NCBI GenBank assembly: GCA_963738345.1 | Contig: CAVTWI010000002.1 | Coordinates: 6,820,001 to 6,884,000, forward strand | Direction: 5' to 3' | Length of the DNA: 64,000 nt | Origin: Bog-159 sp963738345 | GTDB lineage: Bacteria > Acidobacteriota > Terriglobia > Bryobacterales > Bryobacteraceae | Part shown: positions 8,683 through 17,238 of the stretch, in pieces | Layout of the letters: each line of letters opens with the position of its first letter | Numbering within the stretch: position 1 is the first letter of the stretch | Notes under the pieces: generated by a model | Told to the model about the DNA's origin: nothing | Database searches by the model: none | What the model saw: the letters and a program-made list of their open reading frames with translations, nothing else | Made by a program: the position numbers and the translations under genes

Positions 8683-9759
8683 TCACTTCCCCTCCGCCGT
8701 CAATCGATCAAAAATCGCCCGCTCCCGCTCCCCATCCTCCGCCCGATTCATTTTGAAATACAGCGCAGCCAATTCCACATGCGGCTTTGCCCAAGTTGGA
8801 TTATCGTGAATCACTCTCTCGAAATCCTTTACGGCTGCCTCCACCTTGCCCTCCGTCCGTTCCAGTCGCGCCCATTCATACCGCGCCAGATTCGAATCCG
8901 GCTTAAGCTTGAGCGCCAACTCCAAATGCTGCCGCGCCCCATCCAAATCCCTCTCCGTATGCATCACCGCGCCCAGCCCCAACTGCGCCTCGAAATCCTT
9001 CGGATCCGCTTCCACTGCCTTGCGCAGCGCCGCCATCGCGCCCTGCGTATCGCCCAGGTAACTCAGCACCGTCCCCCGCAACGTCTCCCCCCCCGCCAGA
9101 CCGGGATTCAACCGCAGCGCCGCCTCTCCGTAATCCCGCGCCCTCTCGAATTCGTTCATCTTCAGCGCCGTCTGCCCCGCCAGCAGATACGCTTCGGCAT
9201 TGTTTCCCTGCCGCGCCACCCGGTCCACGCGCTCCAACCCGTCCCGTCGGTGCCCTGCCCGGATCATCGCCGATCCCAAGAGCCACTCCACCGCCAAATC
9301 CTCGGGATGCGCCGCCTCCATCGGTTTCAGCACCGCGATCGCTTGCTCGTCCTGCCCCAGGTGGACGTAGCCGTCAGCTAGTAGCGTTGCCGTGCGCGCG
9401 TCGCCCGGTTGCGCCGCCTGCAGCGTCTTCAACTCCTGCACCGCTTCCTTCCACGCGCCTTTCTTGTAATATGCCAGCGCCAGGTTCAACCGCAAACCCG
9501 CGTTGTCCTTCTTGGCAAGCACCGCCCGATACTGCTCAATCGCCTCGTCGTACCGACCCATTTTCGACAGTGCCGCACCAAGGTTCGCGCGCACTTCCAC
9601 CGCATCCGGATAGTGCTTCAGTAACTCCTGGTATTTGCGGACCGCCAGCGCGTCGTCTCCGTGCTGCTGGGCCGCTACCGCATCCCGAAAGAGCTGTTCC
9701 GGAGTGGACGATTGCGCGTAAGCGGCGCCGGCCGCGATCAGCAGTGCCACTATGCGCAT
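8683..9759 (-). CDS. Secreted tetratricopeptide-repeat protein
   Basis: A 358-aa protein with a short signal peptide (MRIVALLIAAGAAYAQ) and then about nine TPR motifs of 34 residues, recognisable by A-x-x-YxxxL, P-x-D-xxA and GxxLxxxGRYDEAI patterns. TPR arrays are protein-protein interaction scaffolds; no enzymatic domain is present. A TATTCT box lies 7 bases before the ATG (complement 9767-9772), fitting leaderless transcription. It is divergent from a second TPR gene starting at 9803, with only 43 bases between, so the two promoters overlap. Confidence 0.85.
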   Translation of the reverse strand: MRIVALLIAAGAAYAQSSTPEQLFRDAVAAQQHGDDALAVRKYQELLKHYPDAVEVRANLGAALSKMGRYDEAIEQYRAVLAKKDNAGLRLNLALAYYKKGAWKEAVQELKTLQAAQPGDARTATLLADGYVHLGQDEQAIAVLKPMEAAHPEDLAVEWLLGSAMIRAGHRRDGLERVDRVARQGNNAEAYLLAGQTALKMNEFERARDYGEAALRLNPGLAGGETLRGTVLSYLGDTQGAMAALRKAVEADPKDFEAQLGLGAVMHTERDLDGARQHLELALKLKPDSNLARYEWARLERTEGKVEAAVKDFERVIHDNPTWAKPHVELAALYFKMNRAEDGERERAIFDRLTAEGK

Positions 9760-9766
9760 CGCTTCC

Positions 9767-9772
9767 AGAATA
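9767..9772 (-). promoter_or_regulatory. -10 box (TATTCT) of the TPR gene
   Basis: TATTCT on the minus strand, 7 bases before the ATG at 9759. The start of transcription would fall at or next to the start codon, and no Shine-Dalgarno sequence is seen. No clear -35 box. Confidence 0.45.
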
Positions 9773-9802
9773 CCCGACTTGCGTTATCGTAGGGTAGATA
9801 CC

Positions 9803-10966
9803 ATGTGCCATCGTTCGTCCCGTAGTGTGTGCGTCCTTATCCTCTCTTTTCTGCTTCTCCCGGCCGCTTTGCTCCCCCAAACTGCGGCCAAGGATCCCTT
9901 TGACGATCTTGCCCGCCGCGCCCAAGCCGTCCTCGATAGCCGCCCCGAAGAGGCCGCCTCGCTCTACAAACAAGCTCTCGCCATCCATCCGGAATGGGCC
10001 GAAGGCTGGCTCTATATGGGTGGCGCGCTCTACCAGTTAGGCCGCTATCCCGAAGCTACCGACGCCTTGCGCAAAGGCGTCGATCTGGCGCCCGGCGTCG
10101 GCACCGGTTGGGCCCTCCTCGGACTCAGCGAATCGCAACTGGAAGATCAGGATCAAGCCCTCGCCGATATCCGCAAAGGCGAAGGTCTCGGGCTCGGCGC
10201 CAACGCGCAATTCGAAGCCGCCGTCCGTGTACGCGCCGCCCAACTGCTTATCCGCACCTCCGCCTTCGACGAAGCCTTGGCCCAACTGCAGCCCCTCCTC
10301 AAGAACCCCGCCGTTCCCCCCCCAGCCCAGGAAGCGATGGGATTGTGCGTGTTGGCTCTGCCCGAAGATATGGCCCAACTCACGCCTCAAAAACGTCCAG
10401 TGGTCGACCTTGCCGGCCAAGCCGCCTGGGCCTTTGCCAGCCAGCATCCCGATCAGGCCGCCGCCGGTTACAAACAGTTGCTCGCACAGTTTCCTAACGA
10501 GCCCGGCGTCCACTACGCCTATGCCCTCTACTTGATGGATTCCGACATCACCACCGCCCTCGCGGAACTCCAAAAGGAGGTTCAAAACAATCCCAAACAC
10601 TGGCCTTCGCTGCTGGTCATCGCCTCTCTGCAACTCCGCCAAGGCACGCCCGATCAGGCCATCGAGACCTTGCATGCCGCCCTGAAAATCGTCCCCCCCA
10701 ACTTCCGCTGGCGCTGCCACACCGACTTGGGCCGCGCCAATCTTGACGCCAACCATCTCGACGCCGCCATCGCCGAATTGGAAAATGCCGTCAAACAGAT
10801 GCCCTCGAACGCCAACGTGCATTACTTCCTGGGCGACGCCTACCGCCGCGTCGGCCGCAAAGAGGACGCCCAAAAGGAACGCGCCGAATTTGAAAAGATG
10901 AAGGTCCAGCAAGACCCCCTCGGCGTCCCCGCGCTGCACCCCTTCGGATTCTCCGGCAAAAGCTGA
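9803..10966 (+). CDS. Secreted tetratricopeptide-repeat protein
   Basis: A 387-aa protein. The ATG at 9803 gives a signal peptide MCHRSSRSVCVLILSFLLLP; an earlier in-frame ATG at 9752 would overlap the divergent gene. TPR units follow from about residue 45 (WAEGWLYMGGALYQLGRYPEAT, VHYAYALYLMDSDI, NVHYFLGDAYRRVGRKEDA near the C terminus). Function is scaffolding by family; its partner is unknown. A weak TAGGGT box lies 7 bases before the ATG. It pairs divergently with another TPR gene and precedes the TIGR03437-type gene. Confidence 0.83.
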   Translation: MCHRSSRSVCVLILSFLLLPAALLPQTAAKDPFDDLARRAQAVLDSRPEEAASLYKQALAIHPEWAEGWLYMGGALYQLGRYPEATDALRKGVDLAPGVGTGWALLGLSESQLEDQDQALADIRKGEGLGLGANAQFEAAVRVRAAQLLIRTSAFDEALAQLQPLLKNPAVPPPAQEAMGLCVLALPEDMAQLTPQKRPVVDLAGQAAWAFASQHPDQAAAGYKQLLAQFPNEPGVHYAYALYLMDSDITTALAELQKEVQNNPKHWPSLLVIASLQLRQGTPDQAIETLHAALKIVPPNFRWRCHTDLGRANLDANHLDAAIAELENAVKQMPSNANVHYFLGDAYRRVGRKEDAQKERAEFEKMKVQQDPLGVPALHPFGFSGKS

Positions 10967-11009
10967 AACGTTCGCTGCTGCCTAGGCGTACAATAAGTCG
11001 GAGATTATT

Positions 11010-12671
11010 ATGTACGGTCGCCTTGCGCGCTTCTTAGCCCTTTCTCCCCTCCTCCATCTAATAGCTTTTGCGCAGCCTGTCACTCGCGCGCTAAGTCCGG
11101 CGGTGAATTCCGCGAGCTACCGCGCCGCCGGTATGGCTGGAACGGGCGTTGCCCAAGGCTCCATGTTCACCATCTTCGGCACCGGCCTCGGTCCCCAAAC
11201 CTTGGTCCAAGCCTTTACTTTCCCCCTGCCCACTAACTTGGGAGGCTCCAACGGTACCTCGGTCACTGTGACAGTCGGAGGCACCCAAGTATCGGCCATC
11301 ATCCTTGCCGCCATCAATTACCAGGTCAACGCCATATTGCCTTCCACTACCCCGGTGGGCACTGGAACGTTTACCGTCACTTACCAGGGCCAGACCAGCG
11401 CGCCCGCGCCCATCCAGGTTGTCGCCAGCGCCTTCGGCATCTATACCTTCAACTCATCAGGCTCAGGACAAGCCATCGCCACTGATCTTAACTATTCGTT
11501 GAATACCATCATCCATACCTTCCATCCCGGCGACTATGTCACTCTTTGGGGAACCGGACTGGGCGCTATCTCCGGCAGTGATGCGGATGTCCCGCCCACC
11601 GGCAATGTCGGATCGATCGTGGTCCACGTCGGAAACACCACTGCGTCACAAGTTCCTTACCATGGCCGTTCAGGATTCGCGGGGCTTGACCAGATCGATT
11701 TCCAGGTTCCGGCGGGAGTTACTGGATGTTACGTGCCGGTCGCCGTGGAAGCCGGAGGCATCGCCGGTAACATCGGGAACATCACCACCATCGCCGTATC
11801 CGATAGCGGTAACACTTGCACCGATTCCATCATCGGACAGGATATGATCACCAAACTCGTTGCCGGACAAAACGTAAACTTCGGCCTTATCCGTCTCGAG
11901 AGTTCCTTCGAACAGACCAAGTCCTACGAGTTCTTCACAGGCGGTTTCGCTATGGCGACTTTCAGCTCCTTCACGCCCGCCACCGCCGGCTTGGCGGAGT
12001 ACGGTATCTCGAACGGTTATTGCGTTGCCGTCGACTGCTCCAACGGATGCGCGACGAATTCTTACAACGAGACACTCACCGACTCGAGCCCCGCCCAACT
12101 GGATGCGGGCGCGGTATCCATGCAGCGCGGCACACCGATCCCGCTCACCCAGTCCGGCGGATATTATTGGGCTACCCTAACCGAGCCCGACGGATCGCAG
12201 TATCTCAACCCCGCCCTCACCTATCCTATATCCGGCGCCGGTGGCACGAATGTCGGTGCCTTCTCGGCCTCTGACACAACCAGCGTAGCCAGCGCCTTCT
12301 TGACTGGACTCACCGTCAATCAGACCGTGTCCGTCGCCGGTGATCTTACTCTGAATTGGAGAGGAGGCAACCCCGCGCTTCAAAATGGCCAGGTAACCAT
12401 CGGCGCAATTTCAGCCGACAGCACCAACTTCACCAGAGTCGCATTCCTGCAATGCACCGCCCCGGTAGCCACCCAAACCTTTACTATTCCCGGTTGGGTA
12501 CTCGCATCCTTGCCCCCGACAGGCTCACTGACCTTCGCCGGAGTGGACTACCCGCTGGGCTGGATCTGGATCGGACAGTATAATAATCCGACCCCCTTCA
12601 CCGCCCCCGGCTTAGATAAAGGCCTCATCACCGATATCTTCAACAACGGGTACGGCGTCTACTTCCAGTAA
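11010..12671 (+). CDS. TIGR03437-type secreted protein
   Basis: A 553-aa exported protein. After a signal peptide ending near IAFAQ, residues about 25-255 show the features of the TIGR03437 domain abundant in Solibacter-type acidobacteria: VNSASYRA, SMFTIFGTGLGP, INYQVNAILP, GDYVTLWGTGLGA and the closing QIDFQVPAGVTGCYVPV. The C-terminal half has no recognised domain and contains several Cys (CVAVDCSNGC, FLQCTAP) that may form disulfides outside the cell. Function of the family is unknown; a surface or extracellular role is inferred from the signal peptide and Ig-like repeats. A TACAAT box at 10989 and GGAG at 10999-11002 precede the start. Confidence 0.85.
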   Translation: MYGRLARFLALSPLLHLIAFAQPVTRALSPAVNSASYRAAGMAGTGVAQGSMFTIFGTGLGPQTLVQAFTFPLPTNLGGSNGTSVTVTVGGTQVSAIILAAINYQVNAILPSTTPVGTGTFTVTYQGQTSAPAPIQVVASAFGIYTFNSSGSGQAIATDLNYSLNTIIHTFHPGDYVTLWGTGLGAISGSDADVPPTGNVGSIVVHVGNTTASQVPYHGRSGFAGLDQIDFQVPAGVTGCYVPVAVEAGGIAGNIGNITTIAVSDSGNTCTDSIIGQDMITKLVAGQNVNFGLIRLESSFEQTKSYEFFTGGFAMATFSSFTPATAGLAEYGISNGYCVAVDCSNGCATNSYNETLTDSSPAQLDAGAVSMQRGTPIPLTQSGGYYWATLTEPDGSQYLNPALTYPISGAGGTNVGAFSASDTTSVASAFLTGLTVNQTVSVAGDLTLNWRGGNPALQNGQVTIGAISADSTNFTRVAFLQCTAPVATQTFTIPGWVLASLPPTGSLTFAGVDYPLGWIWIGQYNNPTPFTAPGLDKGLITDIFNNGYGVYFQ

Positions 12672-12686
12672 GACGCCCCATCCCCT

Positions 12687-14324
12687 TCACTGGACGGGCT
12701 CCGTCACCTCGATTACACGGTCGCCCGCCACATCCCGCAGCACTTGCCGGATCCGGCTCGGCCACTCGATCACAATCTCTTTGGCCGTCGCCGCCCCCCC
12801 CAGCCCAAAATGCACTCGCGCATCGCTCGACGAAGCATAGCCTGTACTGGTGGTCACGTGATTGTATTGCGTCGATCCATCCGCCGTCGTCAGCCGGATC
12901 TTAGCGCCGATCCCCATCCGGTTGCTCTTCGTCCCGATGAGCCGCAGCAGGATCCAATGATTGCCATTTCGCGTCGTATTGTGGAACACGCGCGCCTGCC
13001 CGTTCAGCACGCTCACCACTAAGTCCATGCGCCCATCGTTATCCAGATCGCCCACCGCCATGCCCCGGTTCGCCGCCGCCTTCTGAAAGTCAGGCCCCGC
13101 CGCGCTGCTCACGTTCTCGAACCGCCCCGTCCCCAAATTCCGAAACACCGCCAGCGGCTCTTCGTAACTCCGGGGCGCCAGTTTGGCGATGTTCTCCTGC
13201 ACGTTGGACCGCGCCACGGCCAAGTCTTTCCACCCGTCGTTATCCAGATCCACAATCGCGTTCGACCATCCCGACATCTTGTAAGTCTCCGCCGCCAACC
13301 CCGCCACGGTCGTCTTGTCCGCGAACTGGCCCTGCCCCTCGTTCACGAACAGCGGGAAAGTCTCCTGCTCGATCGCCGTCACCCACAGCGACGGCAGCCC
13401 TTTGTTAAACACATCGCGGAAGTCCACGCCCATGCCCGAGATCACGTTCCCGTTTTCCGGAAAAGCCACGCCCGAATCCAGCGCCACTTCTTCAAACCGC
13501 TTCCCGCCGATGTTGTGGAACAACTGAAACGGCGCGTCGTCGTTGGCCACAAAGATATCCGTATACCCGTCGCCATCGTAATCGCCGATCGCTACGCCCA
13601 TCCCGCGCCCCAAGTGCGCGGCGATACCCGTCTGCGCCGATACATCCGTAAACGTGCCATCTCCGTTATTGCGATACAGCGTGTTAGGCAGCGGCTTATA
13701 ATGCCGCGGACTGCAGTACAACAGCTCGCCGTTAGTCTTACAAACCGGCTCTGTCTTCGGATCCCACTGGCAGTAGTTCGAAACGAACAGATCCAGCAGT
13801 CCATCGTTGTTGTAGTCCACCCAGGCGGCCGCGGCGGACCACATCTTCTTGCCTTCGTAAGATCCCCCCCCAACTCCCGCCTTCGCCGTCACATCCGTGA
13901 ACGTGCCGTTCCCATTGTTATGGAATAGCTGGTTCCCGTTCACATTAGCTACGTAAAGATCCGGGCGGCCGTCGTTATCGTAATCGCCCACGGCCACGCC
14001 CATGCCATAGCCCGCGCCCGCCAGGCCGGCTTTCTGCGTGACATCCGTAAAGGTTAGGTTGCCGTTATTGTGGTACAGGCGATTGCGGAATTGTGGACCG
14101 TTCTTAGCCAGCGAAGGCAGGCTCGCGCCGTTCACGAAATACAGATCCGGATAGCCGTCGCCGTCGTAATCGAACACCGCTACACCGGCGATCAGCCCTT
14201 GAGGCTGTTGCTTGGCGGCGGTGGCGCTGTTGTTACTGGTGAAGTGTACTCCCGCGCGCTCTGCGATCTCCTCGAAAGTGATCGACCCCTGCGCCATCCA
14301 CAACAACACCCATAGCCACGGCAT
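12687..14324 (-). CDS. CRTAC1 family protein (FG-GAP repeats plus ASPIC/UnbV domain)
   Basis: A 545-aa secreted protein: signal peptide MPWLWVLLWMAQG, FG-GAP blades with DYDGDGYPDLYFVNG, DYDNDGRPDLYVANV, DYNNDGLLDLFVSN and DLDNDGRMDLVVS, then a C-terminal ASPIC/UnbV domain (about residues 475-540: NRMGIGAKIRL, TSTGYASSSDARVHFGLG, IEWPSRIRQ). The family is extracellular and calcium-binding; its role in bacteria is unknown. The ATG at 14324 is preferred to GTG 14360 because it gives a clean signal peptide and has TATACT nine bases upstream. It is divergent from a TPR gene and closely paralogous to the CRTAC1 gene on that gene's other side. Confidence 0.88.
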   Translation of the reverse strand: MPWLWVLLWMAQGSITFEEIAERAGVHFTSNNSATAAKQQPQGLIAGVAVFDYDGDGYPDLYFVNGASLPSLAKNGPQFRNRLYHNNGNLTFTDVTQKAGLAGAGYGMGVAVGDYDNDGRPDLYVANVNGNQLFHNNGNGTFTDVTAKAGVGGGSYEGKKMWSAAAAWVDYNNDGLLDLFVSNYCQWDPKTEPVCKTNGELLYCSPRHYKPLPNTLYRNNGDGTFTDVSAQTGIAAHLGRGMGVAIGDYDGDGYTDIFVANDDAPFQLFHNIGGKRFEEVALDSGVAFPENGNVISGMGVDFRDVFNKGLPSLWVTAIEQETFPLFVNEGQGQFADKTTVAGLAAETYKMSGWSNAIVDLDNDGWKDLAVARSNVQENIAKLAPRSYEEPLAVFRNLGTGRFENVSSAAGPDFQKAAANRGMAVGDLDNDGRMDLVVSVLNGQARVFHNTTRNGNHWILLRLIGTKSNRMGIGAKIRLTTADGSTQYNHVTTSTGYASSSDARVHFGLGGAATAKEIVIEWPSRIRQVLRDVAGDRVIEVTEPVQ

Positions 14325-14362
14325 CAAACGAAGAGTATACCGTGGCCGCCGCGCCCCCACGT

Positions 14363-14368
14363 TATAAT
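14363..14368 (+). promoter_or_regulatory. -10 box (TATAAT) of the TPR gene at 14377
   Basis: A consensus TATAAT ends 8 bases before the GTG start at 14377, so transcription should begin at the start codon. No ribosome-binding site precedes the GTG. Confidence 0.55.
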
Positions 14369-14376
14369 TCCCTCAG

Positions 14377-15489
14377 GTGAGACTCGCTGCTTTCGTTCTA
14401 TCGCTTCCCTTGGGCCTCGCCGCGCTGTGGGCAGGCAGCCCGCCGGACCTCCTTCGCGATGCCAGCGCCGCGCTCCAATCCGGCGACGTCCCGGCCGCCA
14501 TCCGACTCTATCGCGACTTCTTGAAACAGTATCCCGACGCCGCCGAAATCCGCTCCAATCTGGGCGCCGCCTTGGTGCGCGACGGCCAATTCGCCGAAGC
14601 AATATCCGAATACAACATCGCCTTGCGCAAACTGCCCAATAACCCGCAGGTCCGCATGAATCTGGCGCTCGCTTATTACAAACTCGGCCGCCTGCCCGAA
14701 GCCGTGCCGCAGTTGGAAGCGCTCCACAAACTGCAGCCGTTCGAACTGAAGCCCGCCCTGCTCCTGGCCGATTGCCTGCTCGAAACCAACCAACCTCACA
14801 GAGCCGTTGAACTGCTCGCCCCGCTGCAGGAAGAGTATCCCGACGACCACGCCGTAATCTACGCCTCGGCGATGGCGCTGCTCAAAGACAATCGCACTCA
14901 AGATGCGCAAGCCCTGCTCGATCGCATCCTGCGCGATGGCGAATCCGCTGAGTCTGCTTTCCTGTTGGGCCAGAGTGAGTTGCTGCGCAACGATCTGGTA
15001 GCTGCCGCCGGACACTTGGCGCGCGCCGTGGAATTGAATCCCAAGATGCCGTGGGCGCATACTCTTTACGGGCAAGCCTTGAAGGCCGCCGGAAAGCCCG
15101 ACGAGGCCACCGCGCAGTTCAATGAAGAGCTAAAGGTGAACCCCTACGATTTCACCGCTAACACGGAGATTGCCCTGCTCCTGCGCCAGGATGGCAAACT
15201 CGACGAGTCGCTGTCCCACATCGCTATGGCTCTACAAGTCCGCCCCACCGATCCCGGCGCGCTCTATCAGCGTGCCTCCATCCACCTTGCCCAGGGACTC
15301 ACCGATCAAGCCCGCCAGGAACTCGAACAACTCCTCCGCGATTATCCCGCCTTCTCCGAAGCCCACGCCGCGCTCGCCACCGTCTATTACCGCCTCAAGC
15401 GCACCACGGACGGCGATCGCGAAACCGCCGAAGCCCGCCGCGTCCGCGAAGAAGCCCAGAAGACCCTCGAACGGCAGCAGAAGCCCTAA
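14377..15489 (+). CDS. Secreted tetratricopeptide-repeat protein
   Basis: A 370-aa protein starting at a GTG, with a signal peptide (RLAAFVLSLPLGLAALWAG) and about nine TPR motifs (e.g. AEIRSNLGAALVRDGQFAEAI, NPQVRMNLALAYYKLGRLPEAV, PWAHTLYGQALKAAGKPDEAT). It lies between two CRTAC1 genes: divergent from the one at 12687-14324, and abutting end-to-end with the one at 15490-17166 (the two stop codons are adjacent). The same combination of TPR and CRTAC1 genes in one place suggests joint function outside the cytoplasm, but this is inference from position. Confidence 0.87.
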   Translation: MRLAAFVLSLPLGLAALWAGSPPDLLRDASAALQSGDVPAAIRLYRDFLKQYPDAAEIRSNLGAALVRDGQFAEAISEYNIALRKLPNNPQVRMNLALAYYKLGRLPEAVPQLEALHKLQPFELKPALLLADCLLETNQPHRAVELLAPLQEEYPDDHAVIYASAMALLKDNRTQDAQALLDRILRDGESAESAFLLGQSELLRNDLVAAAGHLARAVELNPKMPWAHTLYGQALKAAGKPDEATAQFNEELKVNPYDFTANTEIALLLRQDGKLDESLSHIAMALQVRPTDPGALYQRASIHLAQGLTDQARQELEQLLRDYPAFSEAHAALATVYYRLKRTTDGDRETAEARRVREEAQKTLERQQKP

Positions 15490-17166
15490 CTAATCCTGCC
15501 GTTCGGTAACTACCAGAATCTGGTCGGCCGCAACATTGTGCAGCGTCTGATGAATCCGGCTGGGCCACACAATGTCGATCTCTTTCACCACCTTCGCCCC
15601 CCCCAGCCCGAAATGCACCCGTGGATCGCTCGAGCAGGCATAACCCGTGCTGGTCGTCGCATGGTTGTATTGCACACCCGCCTCCGTCGTAATCCGCACC
15701 TGCGCCCCCAAACCCATCCGATTGCTTTTCACGCCAACCAACTTCAACGACAGCCAGTGATTGCCGCCCGGCGAAATATTGTGGAAGTATTGCGCCTTGC
15801 CATTCAACACGCTCACTACCGCGTCGAGCCTGCCATCGTTATCCACATCGCCGATGGCCGCGCCCCTGTGCGGTCCCGGACTCTGGAACCCCGCTCCGGC
15901 ACCGGCGCTCACATCCTGAAACTTGCCTTTCCCCAAATTGCGCAGCAGCGTGTTGGGCTCTTCCGGTTCGCGCAGCGACATCTTCGCGATATTGTCCAGC
16001 GCGTGCCCGCGTACCACCAGCAAATCTTTCCATCCGTCATTATCGAAATCGGCAATGGCGTTCGACCAGCCTGACATCGCCCGCGTCGCCGACGCCACGC
16101 CCGAAACCGCCGTGATCTCCGTGAAGTCTCCCTCCAAGCCCCTGTTCTTGAATAGCGGAAAAGTATCTCCCTCGAACGCCGTCACCCAAATATCGTCCCA
16201 GCCATCGTTGTCGATGTCCCTGAAATCCGCGCCCATGCCCGAAACGTACGCGCCTGATTCCGGATACGCCACGCCCGTCTGCAGCGCGACTTCTTTGAAC
16301 TTCTTGCCGCCCAGATTGTGGAACAGCATATTGGGCGCGTTGTCATTCGCTACGAACACATCCGTGAAGCCGTCGTGATCGTAATCGGCGAAAGCCACCC
16401 CCATCCCCTTCCCGCGTATCTCCCCGATCCCCGTCGCCGTCGATACGTCCGTAAACGTTCCGTTGCCGTTGTTGTGATACAGACTATTTGGCAGTGGCGC
16501 ATAGTTCTTCGGATGGCAGTACGCCCGCAGTTCCGGATTAGGTCCGCAGAAAGGATCCTTGTTGACTTCCCACTTACAGTAGTTCGACACGAATAAGTCC
16601 AGATGGCCGTCGTTATCGTAGTCGAACCAACCCGCCGCCACCGCCCACATCTTCCTGCCGTCCAACACACCGCCGCCCACGCCGGCCTTATCTGTAACAT
16701 CGGTAAAAGTGCCGTCATGGTTGTTATGGAGGAGTTGGTTCTTAGTCACATTGGCGACAAAGATATCCGGCCATCCGTCGTTGTCGTAGTCACCCACGGC
16801 AACGCCCATTCCGTAACCGTCGCCCTTCACGCCGGCCTTCTCAGTGACATCGGTAAAGGTGCCGTCGTGATTGTTGTGAAACAGGCGATTCCAATATTTG
16901 GGCGAATCTTTCTTTAACGACGGGATGGCCGCGCCATTTACGAAGTAAACGTCCAGATAGCCGTCGTTGTCGTAATCGAGCAGCGCCACGCCGGCCAGCA
17001 TGGTCTCCGGCAAATTCTTGTTGGGCGTAGGGCAACTGTCGGCCACAAAGCGCAACCCCGCGCGATCGGCCACCTCCTCGAAAGTGATAGGGCCGAGTGT
17101 GCCTGCGGCGATCGCCAGCAGGGGCGCACACAGCGCGAATATTGGCCATCGCTTCGAGACTCGCAT
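15490..17166 (-). CDS. CRTAC1 family protein (FG-GAP repeats plus ASPIC/UnbV domain)
   Basis: A 558-aa paralogue of the gene at 12687-14324. Signal peptide at residues 1-22 (WPIFALCAPLLAIAAG), then FG-GAP blades (DYDNDGYLDVYFVNG, DYDNDGWPDIFVANV, DYDNDGHLDLFVSN, DFDNDGWKDLLVV, DVDNDGRLDAVVS) and a C-terminal ASPIC/UnbV domain (NRMGLGAQVRI, STGYACSSDPRVHFGLG, WPSRIHQTL). A conserved Cys pair region (CKWEVNKDPFCGPNPEL) is shared with the paralogue. Secreted and calcium-binding by family; substrate unknown. Its 3' end abuts the TPR gene, and its 5' side is divergent from the VWFA-related gene. Confidence 0.88.
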   Translation of the reverse strand: MRVSKRWPIFALCAPLLAIAAGTLGPITFEEVADRAGLRFVADSCPTPNKNLPETMLAGVALLDYDNDGYLDVYFVNGAAIPSLKKDSPKYWNRLFHNNHDGTFTDVTEKAGVKGDGYGMGVAVGDYDNDGWPDIFVANVTKNQLLHNNHDGTFTDVTDKAGVGGGVLDGRKMWAVAAGWFDYDNDGHLDLFVSNYCKWEVNKDPFCGPNPELRAYCHPKNYAPLPNSLYHNNGNGTFTDVSTATGIGEIRGKGMGVAFADYDHDGFTDVFVANDNAPNMLFHNLGGKKFKEVALQTGVAYPESGAYVSGMGADFRDIDNDGWDDIWVTAFEGDTFPLFKNRGLEGDFTEITAVSGVASATRAMSGWSNAIADFDNDGWKDLLVVRGHALDNIAKMSLREPEEPNTLLRNLGKGKFQDVSAGAGAGFQSPGPHRGAAIGDVDNDGRLDAVVSVLNGKAQYFHNISPGGNHWLSLKLVGVKSNRMGLGAQVRITTEAGVQYNHATTSTGYACSSDPRVHFGLGGAKVVKEIDIVWPSRIHQTLHNVAADQILVVTERQD

Positions 17167-17226
17167 TAAGACACAAGGATAATACGCGGTGCGCCGCCAC
17201 GCCTGCCCGCCGCCGGCGCAAAGAGA

Positions 17227-17232
17227 TAGAAT
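17227..17232 (+). promoter_or_regulatory. -10 box (TAGAAT) of the VWFA-related gene
   Basis: TAGAAT ends 6 bases before the ATG at 17239, with no Shine-Dalgarno between. Fits a leaderless mRNA. Confidence 0.45.
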
Positions 17233-17238
17233 TGTCTC

